Assembly (NCBI RefSeq): GCF_030269325.1
Contig: NZ_BSTD01000001.1
Span: 2,310,681 to 2,374,680, forward strand
Source of the DNA: Amycolatopsis sp. NBRC 101858
GTDB lineage: Bacteria > Actinomycetota > Actinomycetes > Mycobacteriales > Pseudonocardiaceae
Direction: 5' to 3'
Length of the DNA stretch: 64,000 bases
Notes under the pieces: model-generated
Databases searched by the model: none
What the model was told of the DNA's origin: nothing
Seen by the model: the letters and a program-made list of their open reading frames with translations, nothing else
Program-made: the position numbers and the translations under genes
Part shown: in pieces, positions 33,818 to 41,334 of the stretch
Layout of the letters: each line of letters starts with the position of its first letter
Numbering within the stretch: the first letter of the stretch is position 1

Positions 33818-34365
33818 AACTCCGGGTTCGGGCGCAGCGCGGTCAGGTGCGCGAGCCGGTTCGACATCGCGAACAACGCCGTGATGGCGCCGACGTCCCA
33901 GATTTCGTCATCGGTGAGGCCGGCGTCGCGCGCGGCTTCGAGGTCGCCTTCGCCGAACAACGCGGAGTCCTGCGCGAGGGCGAGCGCGAGGTCGACGATG
34001 GCGCGGCCGCGCTCGTCCAGCTCGACCTGCCACGGGTTGCTCGACACACGGTCGGCGAGCTCGGGGTCCTTGGCGCGGATGCGCAGGATGGCCCCGTGCG
34101 CGACGACGCAGTAGGTGCAGTGGTTGGCCCCGGACGTCGCGACGACGACGAGTTCGCGTTCGGCCTTGCTCAGGCCGTCGGAGCGCTCCATGAGGGCGTC
34201 GTGGTAGTCGAGGAAGGCACGCAGCTCGGCGGGGCGGTGCCCGAGGGCGCGGAAGATGTTCGGCGTGAACCCGGACTTCTCCGCGATCACGCCGACTCGG
34301 TCGCGGAGGTCTTCGGGCAAGTCTTCGAGTTCCGTGATCGGGAACCGGCTCACCGCGTCGCTCAT
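33790..34365 (-). CDS. AhpD/carboxymuconolactone decarboxylase-like peroxidase-related protein
   Basis: 191 aa. The AhpD-like core has LSKAERELVVVATSGANHCTYCVVAHGAILR, with the CxxC pair (CTYC) and His eight residues on, the redox and proton-relay residues of the family. Start ATG 34365. It lies divergent from the YCII/sigma pair; proteins of this family are the usual partners of ECF41 sigma factors, so its place beside an ECF42-type factor is notable. Likely an alkylhydroperoxidase-type antioxidant enzyme. Confidence 0.88.
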   Translation of the reverse strand: MSDAVSRFPITELEDLPEDLRDRVGVIAEKSGFTPNIFRALGHRPAELRAFLDYHDALMERSDGLSKAERELVVVATSGANHCTYCVVAHGAILRIRAKDPELADRVSSNPWQVELDERGRAIVDLALALAQDSALFGEGDLEAARDAGLTDDEIWDVGAITALFAMSNRLAHLTALRPNPEFYLLGRTPR

Positions 34366-34382
34366 ACCCTGCACGCTAGCCG

Positions 34383-34409
34383 TGTCGATTCCGTGGCGCC
34401 TCGTTCGTC
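34383..34409 (+). promoter_or_regulatory. ECF-type promoter, probable autoregulation of the sigma gene
   Basis: TGTCGA (34383-34388), 17 bp, then CGTC (34406-34409). TGTCGA as -35 with a CGTC-like -10 is, to my knowledge, the pattern reported for ECF42 sigma factors, and it sits upstream of the YCII gene that precedes the ECF42-type sigma gene. This would give the usual positive autoregulation. Confidence 0.55.
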
Positions 34410-34444
34410 TAGGGGCCATTGTCGTCTCGGATGAAGGAGCAGAC

Positions 34445-34810
34445 ATGCCGGCTTTCGCTGCTTTCATGGTCTTCCCGCCGGAACCCGCCGAGCCGGATCC
34501 GGAGCTGGTCGCGAGCGGGATCGACCGGTACCTCGCCTGGCAGGAGGAACTGAGGGCCGCCGGGCACCTGGTCGCCGCCGCCGGGCTGGCGCCGGACTCG
34601 CGGGTGGTGCACGCGGGCTCCGTCACGAACGGGCCGTTCACGGAGTCGAGCGAGGTGATCGCCGGCTACATCGTCGTTCAAGCCGACAACCTCGACGAAG
34701 CCGCCAAGCTGTTTCTCAAGCACCCGATCGCCGAAGACGGCATCGGCCGGTTCGTGCTGCACGAGATCGCGCTCACCGACCAGGACGCCCGCGAGGCGCA
34801 TCTGCGATGA
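34445..34810 (+). CDS. YCII/DGPF-domain protein
   Basis: 121 aa, single YCII-type domain with AFMVFPPEPAEPDPEL, HAGSVTNGPFTESSEVIAGYIVVQADNLDEA and the DG-PF-like region. DGPF proteins are the hallmark neighbours of ECF42 sigma factors, and their function is not established. ATG has AAGGAG upstream; the stop overlaps the sigma start (ATGA). Confidence 0.88.
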   Translation: MPAFAAFMVFPPEPAEPDPELVASGIDRYLAWQEELRAAGHLVAAAGLAPDSRVVHAGSVTNGPFTESSEVIAGYIVVQADNLDEAAKLFLKHPIAEDGIGRFVLHEIALTDQDAREAHLR

Positions 34811-35985
34811 CGACAGCCGGGGTGGTCGAGCGGCTGTTCCGGCAGAGCGCGGGACCGATCCTCGCCACGTTGACCAGGGCCTTCGGCGCGGACCGGCTGG
34901 ACCTCGCCGAGGACTGCCTGGCCGACGCCGTCGAACTGGCGCTGCGCGTCTGGCCGGTCTCCGGCGTGCCGGCCAATCCGCGCGGGTGGCTCTTCCGGGT
35001 CGCCCGCAACCGGGCGCTCGACGTCGTTCGCCGGGAACGGACGTTGCGAACGAAGCTGCCCTTGCTGGCCGAGGCCGGCGAGGAGGCCCGGGACGACGAA
35101 CTGGCGTTGATGTTCCTGTGCTGCCACCCCGCCCTGCCGCGAGCCTCCCAGGTCGCGCTGACGCTGAAGATCGTCGGCGGGCTGGGCGTGCGCGAGATCG
35201 CCACGGCGTTGCTCACGAAGGAGCCGACGGTCGCGCAGCGGCTGGTGCGGGCGAAGAAGTGGTTCCGGGAGTCCGGCGAAGCGGTCGAGGTGCCGGAGGT
35301 CCTCGAGTCACGGCTGGACAGTGTGCTCGACGTGCTCTACCTGCTGTTCAACGAGGGCTACCAGGCCACGACCGGGGAGCTGGCCGTGCGTTGCGAGCTG
35401 TCCGCCGAAGCGATCCGGCTGACCCGGCTGCTGACCGCCGACGCGCGGACGGACCTGCCGCGGGTCCGCGCTTTGCTCGCGCTGGAGCTCCTGCAGGCCA
35501 GCCGGCTCCCGGCGCGGGACGAGCTGCTGCCGATCGACGAACAGGACCGGACCCGGTGGGACACCGCGCTCGTCCGGGAGGGTGCGCAGGTTTTCGAAAC
35601 GTCCTGCACCGGACCTGAACTGTCGGCGTTCCACGTCGAAGCCGCCATCGCGTTGTGCCACACCGCGGTGACGCCGGACCGGCCGCGGATCCTCGCGCTC
35701 TACGACGACCTGCTGGTCGTCCGGCCGTCGGCGGTCGTGCGGCTCAACCGGGCGATCGCGCTGGCCCTGGTCGACGGACCGGGTGCCGGGATCGCCGAAC
35801 TGGAACGGCTGGCCGGCGACCCGGCGCTGGCCGGGCACCTGCCGCTGCCCGCCGCGCTCGGGGCGTTGCACCTGCGGGCCGGTGACCCCGCCGCGGCCGC
35901 GCGGTACTTCCGGCGGGCTTTGACCCTGCCGTGCTCCGGGCCGCAGCGGCGATTCCTGGCCCGGAGGCTGGCTGCGTGCGGCTGA
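34807..35985 (+). CDS. ECF42-type RNA polymerase sigma factor
   Basis: 392 aa, much longer than classical ECF factors. Region 2 (residues about 15-75: LTRAFGADRLDLAEDCLADAVELAL, NPRGWLFRVARNRALDVVRR) and region 4 (about 100-155: QVALTLKIVGGLGVREIATALLTKEPTVAQRLVRAKKWF) are followed by a 230-residue helical C-terminal extension with TPR-like character (LNRAIALALVDGPGAGIAELERL, AALGALHLRAGDPAAAARYFRRALTL). This extension and the YCII neighbour define group ECF42. No anti-sigma factor is encoded nearby; the extension itself is thought to control activity in this group. Confidence 0.93.
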   Translation: MTTAGVVERLFRQSAGPILATLTRAFGADRLDLAEDCLADAVELALRVWPVSGVPANPRGWLFRVARNRALDVVRRERTLRTKLPLLAEAGEEARDDELALMFLCCHPALPRASQVALTLKIVGGLGVREIATALLTKEPTVAQRLVRAKKWFRESGEAVEVPEVLESRLDSVLDVLYLLFNEGYQATTGELAVRCELSAEAIRLTRLLTADARTDLPRVRALLALELLQASRLPARDELLPIDEQDRTRWDTALVREGAQVFETSCTGPELSAFHVEAAIALCHTAVTPDRPRILALYDDLLVVRPSAVVRLNRAIALALVDGPGAGIAELERLAGDPALAGHLPLPAALGALHLRAGDPAAAARYFRRALTLPCSGPQRRFLARRLAACG

Positions 35986-36004
35986 TCCCTGGTTGGCTGT
36001 CAGC

Positions 36005-36607
36005 GTGACGGACTACGTCGACGGGTACTGCGAACGCGGTGGGCCCGGGCTCTGGGGTGAACCGCTCAACAGCCTCAGCAATCTCGCTTTTCTCGTGGCC
36101 GCCGTGCTGGTTTGGCGGCTGGCCGCGGGGGATCGCGTCGGGCGGGTGCTGGCCGGGCTGATCGGGCTCGTCTTCGTGGCCAGCAGCGTCTTTCACCTGG
36201 TCGCGACGCGCTGGGCAGCTGCCGCGGACTCGGTCAGTATTCTGGTTTTCCTGCTGGTCTACGTCGTGCTGTTCGTGCGCGTTTTCTACCGCTGGCGGCT
36301 GGCCTGGCTCGCCGCGCCCGCGTTTCTCGCGCTCACCGTGGTCACCGCGTTGCTCGGCGGGGGCCTCTACCTCTCCGCGCTGATCGGGCTCGGGATCTTC
36401 GCCGCGCTACTGGCTTACGAGCGCGACGCCTACTGGACGCACTTCGCCGTCGCGGGTGCGGCCTTCGCGCTCTCGCTGAGCTTGCGCACGCTCGACCGGG
36501 ACGTATGTGACTACGTCCCGGTCGGCACGCACTTCCTCTGGCACCTGCTCAACGGGCTGGTGCTCTACCTCGTCTCGCGGACGCTGGTGCTCCGGAACCG
36601 TCCTTAG
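36005..36607 (+). CDS. Ceramidase-domain (CREST-type) integral membrane protein
   Basis: 200 aa with seven predicted helices. Family motifs: VDGYCERGGPGLWGEPLNSLSNLAFL at the N-terminus, SSVFHLVATRWAAAADSVSI in the middle and PVGTHFLWHLLNG at the end; the Ser, His and Asp residues in these are the expected zinc-hydrolase site of the CREST superfamily. It may hydrolyse amide-linked lipids. GTG 36005 is chosen because the family starts at TDYVDGYCER; a TTG lies four codons upstream. Its stop overlaps that of the symporter gene on the other strand. Confidence 0.82.
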   Translation: MTDYVDGYCERGGPGLWGEPLNSLSNLAFLVAAVLVWRLAAGDRVGRVLAGLIGLVFVASSVFHLVATRWAAAADSVSILVFLLVYVVLFVRVFYRWRLAWLAAPAFLALTVVTALLGGGLYLSALIGLGIFAALLAYERDAYWTHFAVAGAAFALSLSLRTLDRDVCDYVPVGTHFLWHLLNGLVLYLVSRTLVLRNRP

Positions 36608-38256
36608 TGGACACCGATGGGGCGCAGGTCCTTGTCGTTCTCGTCGGCGTGGTAGTCCTCGGCGTTGGTGTCGTCGGTGCCGTTGAACACCTTCATCCGG
36701 CGCGCGATCACCGTGACGATCGCCGCGACCACGAGGTTGGCGATCAGGGCGACGAACCCGACGTAGATCTGGACCTGCGAGCCCGAGAACGGGTGCCAGC
36801 CGAAGATCGACAGGTTGCCCAGCGGCAATGCCGACGTGCCGAAATGCTGCTTGCCGTTGGCCCCGGGGATGCCGTACAGGATGAGCAAACCCCAGCCGAT
36901 GCCGACGATCCAGCCCGCGATCAGGCCCCAGCGGTGGAACCAGCGCGTGTACAGCGCGAGCGCCACGGCGGGGAGCGTCTGGAGGATCAGCACGCCACCG
37001 ATGAGCTGGAGGTCGATCGAATACTGCGGGTCGAGCAAGATGATCGCCACGACCGCGCCGAGCTTCACGACCAGCGAAGCGAGCTTCGCCTGCTTTGCTT
37101 CCTGCTGCGGCGTCGCGTTCTTGCGGATGTACTCCTTGTAGATGTTGCGCGTCCACAGGTTCGCCGCGGCGATCGACATGATCGCGGCCGGCACCAAGGC
37201 TCCGATGCCGATGGCCGCGAACGCGATCCCGGCGAACCACGACGAGAACTGGCCGTCGAACAGCAGTGGAACGACCGTGTTGCTGTCCGGCTTGCCGGTG
37301 GCCGCGTTCGTCAGCGGCTTGATGCCCGCCGTGATCGCCACGTACCCGAGCAGCGCCAGCAGGCCCAGCACCAGCGAGTACGCCGGCAGCGCGACCATGT
37401 TCCGCTTGATGACGTTGCGCCCGCGCGAAGCCAGCACGCTGGTCAGCGAGTGCGGGTAGAGGAACAGCGCGAGCGCCGAACCCAGCGCCAGCGTCGCGTA
37501 CTGCAGCTGGTTGTTGGCGGTCAGCAGGATCGACCCGGCCGGCTTGCCGGTGGTCGGGCTCGGCGTGCCGAGCTTCTTCGCCGCCGTGTCGAAGATGTGC
37601 GACCAGCCGCCGAGCTTCGAGGGCAGGTAGATGATCGCCACGAGGATGACGATGTAGATCAGGATGTCCTTGACGAACGCGATCAGCGCGGGCGCCCGCA
37701 GGCCGGACTGGTAGGTGTAGAAGGCCAGGATGATGAAGGCGACCAGCAGCGGCAGGTGCCCGACGACGCCGGAGCCGTTGATGCCCATCGTCCGCAGCAC
37801 GGCTTCGAGGCCGACCAGCTGCAGCGCGATGTACGGCATCGTCGCGACGATGCCGGTGATCGCCACCAGCAGCGCGAGGATGGGGGAGCCGAAGCGCCCG
37901 CGCACGAAGTCGGCCGGGGTCACGTAACCGCGGACCCGCGAGACCGACCACATCCGCAGCGCCGGGAGCAGCACGATCGGGTAGACGACGATCGTGTACG
38001 GCAGGGCGTACAGGCCGAGCGCGCCGGCGCTGAACACCAGCGCGGGCACCGCGACGAACGTGTACGCGGTGTAGAGGTCGCCACCGAGCAGGAACCACGT
38101 GATCCACGAGCCGAACTTGCGGCCGCCGAGGCCCCATTCGTCCAGGTGGTCCAGCGTGCTGCCGCGCTGCCAGCGCGACGCCATGAACCCGAGGACGGTG
38201 ACCAGCGCGAACAGGATCGTGAAGATGATCAGTTCGGGCCACTGCAGGTTGCTCAT
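36604..38256 (-). CDS. Sodium:solute symporter (monocarboxylate-type)
   Basis: 550 aa with about 13 helices. Features of the SSS family: WGLGGRKFGSWITWFLLGGDLYTAYTFVAVPALVFSAGALGLYALPY, the conserved VTPADFVRGRFGSP loop, and SQVQ-to-end helices. It is the usual partner of a DUF3311 protein, and its start overlaps the DUF3311 stop by 4 bp, which points to a monocarboxylate uptake permease such as MctP or MctC rather than a sugar transporter. Sodium- or proton-coupled uptake of acetate, lactate or pyruvate is an inference. Confidence 0.92.
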   Translation of the reverse strand: MSNLQWPELIIFTILFALVTVLGFMASRWQRGSTLDHLDEWGLGGRKFGSWITWFLLGGDLYTAYTFVAVPALVFSAGALGLYALPYTIVVYPIVLLPALRMWSVSRVRGYVTPADFVRGRFGSPILALLVAITGIVATMPYIALQLVGLEAVLRTMGINGSGVVGHLPLLVAFIILAFYTYQSGLRAPALIAFVKDILIYIVILVAIIYLPSKLGGWSHIFDTAAKKLGTPSPTTGKPAGSILLTANNQLQYATLALGSALALFLYPHSLTSVLASRGRNVIKRNMVALPAYSLVLGLLALLGYVAITAGIKPLTNAATGKPDSNTVVPLLFDGQFSSWFAGIAFAAIGIGALVPAAIMSIAAANLWTRNIYKEYIRKNATPQQEAKQAKLASLVVKLGAVVAIILLDPQYSIDLQLIGGVLILQTLPAVALALYTRWFHRWGLIAGWIVGIGWGLLILYGIPGANGKQHFGTSALPLGNLSIFGWHPFSGSQVQIYVGFVALIANLVVAAIVTVIARRMKVFNGTDDTNAEDYHADENDKDLRPIGVH

Positions 38257-38531
38257 CGAGCGTCCCCCTCGTCCAGGTCCTCGACGCTCAGCTTGTCCGG
38301 GGCGTCACCCGTCGGCTTGTCCCGCGTCATCATGTAGACGATCCAGGTGCTGAGCACCCCGATCGCGACGAAGAGGAACTGGAACCAGTAGAAGAACGGC
38401 ATCCCGAACAGTCGTGGACCGTCCATGTTGAACAGTGGCGTGACCAGGACCAGCAGCGGGACGATCAGGAGCAGGTTCCACGGGCTGAACTGCAGACCGC
38501 GCACCTTCCCGTCGTGCTTCTCAGTCGACAT
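38253..38531 (-). CDS. DUF3311 small membrane protein
   Basis: 92 aa with two helices (LQFSPWNLLLIVPLLVLVTPLF and FYWFQFLFVAIGVLSTWIVYMMT) and a negatively charged tail. It pairs with sodium:solute symporters in actinobacteria and other bacteria and is probably an accessory subunit. First gene of the two-gene operon. Confidence 0.9.
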   Translation of the reverse strand: MSTEKHDGKVRGLQFSPWNLLLIVPLLVLVTPLFNMDGPRLFGMPFFYWFQFLFVAIGVLSTWIVYMMTRDKPTGDAPDKLSVEDLDEGDAR

Positions 38532-38720
38532 CGGACCTCACCTAACACTCCCGTAACCGACCGCCTGACCTTAGAACCTGGGTGACAGGACGTCACGTCT
38601 GTCCGATATCGATTTGATCGCCGCGTACCGCGTTGCCGACCAACGTCGGTTGCCCCGCCTCCACCCGGCCTATATCAATAGCCGGACTCCGCACGCGAAA
38701 ACCCGATAAGGGGCAACCGT

Positions 38721-40340
38721 ATGACACGACTCCGCTACGCGGTGGTGATCCCGGCGATCGCCGGCACCCTGCTGGCCGGGTTCACGCCGGCCTTCGCAGG
38801 CCAGGAGGTCGCGGCCGGCAAGCAGCCGCTGAACTCCACGAACATCCCGGCGCAGTACGCGAACCAGAAGCTGGACTGGCACAAGTGCGCCGTCCCCGCC
38901 GAGCTGCCGACGGCCCCGCCCGCGGGCGCCGAGGACATGGAATGCGCGACCTACAAGACGCCGCGCAACTGGTACCAGGCGAACGCCCAGATCGACCTGA
39001 CCATCGCGGTCAGCCGGCTGAAGGCGACCAAGGACGCGACGGCCAGCGTCGTCACCAACCCCGGCGGCCCGGGCGCACCCGGCCGCAACTTCCCGGCCCG
39101 GCTGCGCAACCAGCCGAAGCTGCGGGAGCACCAGGAGATCGTCGGATTCGACCCGCGCGGTACCGGCAAGAGCACGAACATCACGTGCGGCGGGGCCATC
39201 GGCACCGGCTCGGACCTGGACCCGCGTGACCGCGACCGCCAGAACCTGAACCTGATCGTCGCGGCGACGAAGTACGCGGCGCTGTCCTGCCAGCAGAAGT
39301 CCGGCGAGCTGGGCCCGCTGATCAACACCGACCAGACGGTCAAGGACATCGACCTGCTGCGCGTGCTGCTCGGCCGCGACAAGATCAACTGGGTCGGCTA
39401 CTCGGCGGGCACCTGGATGGGCGCGCACTACGCCCAGGCCTACCCCACCCGCACCGGCCGGTTCGTGCTCGACTCCTCGACGGAGTTCACGACGACCTGG
39501 CAGAAGTCGTTCGACTGGCAGCCGCTCGGCTTCGAGCGCCGCTGGCGGCAGGACTTCCTCCCGTGGATGGCGAAGTACGACAAGCTCTACCACTTCGGCA
39601 CCACGGGCGAGGCGGCCCGCCAGACCTACGAGCAGGTCCGCTACGCCCTGACCCAGGGCGCGGTCACCCTGCCCGACGGTTCGAGCGTGTCGGCCAACGG
39701 CCTCGACGCCTTCATCGCGTCGAGCATCTACTCGAAGCGGTCCTTCCCGGGCCTGGCCGACTACCTGGTCAGCGTCCGCACGCTGACCCAGGGCACCGCG
39801 TCGGCGCAGGCCAAGACGTCGGCCGCGCAGAAGGTCAAGGCCGCCGACAAGAGCACCGACACCTCCGGCGCGCAGCCGCTGATGGTGCCGACCGACGGCG
39901 ACTCCTACGACGCTTCGTTCTGGACCATCCCGTGCAACGAGGGTCCGTGGACCGGCACCGTCAACAGCGCGATCAAGGACTCGCAGAAGCTGATCGACAA
40001 GCAGCAGCCGCTGCTGGGCGCCGGCTGGTTCATCCAGCCGTGCCTGTTCTGGAAGAAGACCCCGGCGCCGCTGCCCGTGCTGGATGGCAAGGGTGTCCCG
40101 CCGGTGCTGATCGTCGAGTCGGAGCACGACCCGGCGACGCCGATCGAGGGCGCGCGCCGCGCGCACAAGGCGTTCGCGGGTTCGCGGATGCTGACGATCA
40201 CCGGCGAGGGTGACCACGGCATCTACGCCGGCGGCAACGCGGGTGTGGACAAGGTCGTGGAGGCCTACCTGGTCGACGGCGTCGTGCCGAACGACCAGAG
40301 CCTGCCCGGTGTGGCACTTCCGGTGCCTCCGGGAGCCTGA
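38721..40340 (+). CDS. Secreted tripeptidyl aminopeptidase-like hydrolase (S33)
   Basis: 539 aa with a signal peptide (MTRLRYAVVIPAIAGTLLA, cleavage after about AFA at 26). The alpha/beta hydrolase fold has NPGGPGAPG (oxyanion region), GFDPRGTGKS, the nucleophile Ser228 in GYSAGT, Asp470 in SEHDPATP and His499 in EGDHGIYA. This triad and the TAP-like C-terminus match Streptomyces tripeptidyl aminopeptidases (SlpD/SlpE type), which trim peptides outside the cell. ATG has AAGGGG upstream. Followed by a UUCG hairpin. Confidence 0.92.
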   Translation: MTRLRYAVVIPAIAGTLLAGFTPAFAGQEVAAGKQPLNSTNIPAQYANQKLDWHKCAVPAELPTAPPAGAEDMECATYKTPRNWYQANAQIDLTIAVSRLKATKDATASVVTNPGGPGAPGRNFPARLRNQPKLREHQEIVGFDPRGTGKSTNITCGGAIGTGSDLDPRDRDRQNLNLIVAATKYAALSCQQKSGELGPLINTDQTVKDIDLLRVLLGRDKINWVGYSAGTWMGAHYAQAYPTRTGRFVLDSSTEFTTTWQKSFDWQPLGFERRWRQDFLPWMAKYDKLYHFGTTGEAARQTYEQVRYALTQGAVTLPDGSSVSANGLDAFIASSIYSKRSFPGLADYLVSVRTLTQGTASAQAKTSAAQKVKAADKSTDTSGAQPLMVPTDGDSYDASFWTIPCNEGPWTGTVNSAIKDSQKLIDKQQPLLGAGWFIQPCLFWKKTPAPLPVLDGKGVPPVLIVESEHDPATPIEGARRAHKAFAGSRMLTITGEGDHGIYAGGNAGVDKVVEAYLVDGVVPNDQSLPGVALPVPPGA

Positions 40341-40357
40341 CGCCACCAGGTGTTGTG

Positions 40358-40394
40358 GGGCCCCGTCGGACTTCGGTCCGGCGGGGCCCTTTCC
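40358..40394 (+). terminator. Terminator with UUCG tetraloop
   Basis: Arms GGGCCCCGTCGGAC and GTCCGGCGGGGCCC (one G-U wobble) close a TTCG loop, then TTTCC follows. A textbook stable hairpin, 18 bp after the peptidase stop. Confidence 0.9.
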
Positions 40395-40407
40395 ACACCT
40401 GTGCACA

Positions 40408-40434
40408 GAGTTGTCCACAGGCGGTGGACAACTC
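40408..40434. promoter_or_regulatory. Inverted repeat with DnaA-box-like arms
   Basis: GAGTTGTCCAC-AGGCG-GTGGACAACTC, two perfect 11-bp arms. The left arm runs into TTGTCCACA (40411-40419), the actinobacterial DnaA-box consensus, and the right arm differs by one base. It lies 22 bp before the ATG of a small HTH gene and overlaps its likely promoter (TAGAAT at 40444-40449), so it is either that regulator's operator or a DnaA-binding site. Confidence 0.6.
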
Positions 40435-40456
40435 AGGTGGTATTAGAATCGGCCCC

Positions 40457-40729
40457 ATGGTGCGGGTACCGCTGACGAACGAAGAGCGCGAACGGGGCGA
40501 ACGCCTCGGCCAGGCGTTGCGGGCGGCCCGGGCCGGTCGGAGCATGGTCGACGTCGCCGGCGAGGCCGGGATCTCGGTCGAGACGCTGCGGAAGATCGAG
40601 ACCGGGCGGATTCCGACCCCGGCGTTCTTCACGGTCGCGGCGATCGCGGACGCCGTCGGGCTGCCGCTGGAGGAGCTGCGAGCCGCGGTCGCGCCGGCGG
40701 GATCGCCGCCGCTTTCCCAGGCGAGTTAG
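40457..40729 (+). CDS. Small XRE-type helix-turn-helix protein
   Basis: 90 aa. The HTH (about residues 13-65) has LGQALRAARAGRSMVDVAGEAGISVETLRKIETGRIPTPAFFTVAAIADAVGLPLEELRA, a classic XRE domain with nothing else. ATG 40457 has no Shine-Dalgarno and lies 8 nt after a TAGAAT -10, suggesting a leaderless message. A perfect palindrome immediately upstream suits autoregulation. It ends tail to tail with the EndoU-like gene, overlapping by 4 bp. Confidence 0.85.
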   Translation: MVRVPLTNEERERGERLGQALRAARAGRSMVDVAGEAGISVETLRKIETGRIPTPAFFTVAAIADAVGLPLEELRAAVAPAGSPPLSQAS

Positions 40730-41304
40730 TGCGGGCGCAGCCGGTTCAGGACGTGCTCGCGGTCGTTGAGGAACGCGCAGCCCGCGACCGGCAGGTCGTA
40801 GCTGTTCAGCAGCTTCTCGAAGTCGGAGAACTCGTCCGAGGAGAACCCGAACCCCCGCTTGACCGCGTGGGCTGACAGCACGTCGGCCAGTTCCTCCCAC
40901 TCGCCGGACCACAGGAGCGTCCGGTAGTGCGTGTACTCCTCCGGAGACAGCCGATCCGCCAGGCTCGTCAGCACGCTGTCGGCGAAGAAGCTGATCCGGT
41001 TCTCCTGGAGGTCCGCCACCGTCGGGTTCGCCGGGTCGCGCGCCGCGTCGGGGTTGCGGACCACGCCGGGACCCGCCACCGGGTAGGCCGTGTGGACGTT
41101 GCCGTTCTCCTCGACCAGCACGATCAGGTGCACGTTGAACCGCTCGCCCGCGCAGCGCCAGCGGCCGTTCGGCTGCTGCCACCGGGCTTCGCTCGGGTCG
41201 TTCGCGACGTCCTTGACGACCGAGATGATGTGCTCGTTGCTCCAGCCGGGCGGGAACTCGCTCGTCGCCCGCTGCCCGACGCCCGGTGCGTGTCCGCCTC
41301 CCAC
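40726..41304 (-). CDS. Truncated EndoU-like domain fused to a helical domain
   Basis: 192 aa. Residues 1-85 match the C-terminal two thirds of bacterial EndoU ribonuclease toxins: GGGH (His5), SEFPPGWSNEHIISVVKDVANDP, QPNGRWRCAGER, and the GNVHTAYPV end. The HILxGD motif that normally precedes GGGH, with the first catalytic His, is missing; an in-frame TGA and the upstream gene end just before. Residues about 100-192 form a different helical domain (ADRLSPEEYTHYRTLLWSGEWEELADVLSA) that resembles small immunity proteins. It may be an inactive or self-protected EndoU derivative. Last gene of the LLM/ABC operon, GTG with GAAGGGAG upstream. Confidence 0.6.
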   Translation of the reverse strand: MGGGHAPGVGQRATSEFPPGWSNEHIISVVKDVANDPSEARWQQPNGRWRCAGERFNVHLIVLVEENGNVHTAYPVAGPGVVRNPDAARDPANPTVADLQENRISFFADSVLTSLADRLSPEEYTHYRTLLWSGEWEELADVLSAHAVKRGFGFSSDEFSDFEKLLNSYDLPVAGCAFLNDREHVLNRLRPH

Positions 41305-41334
41305 GGGTGCTCCCTTCGTCGCAACGAGCGTAGG

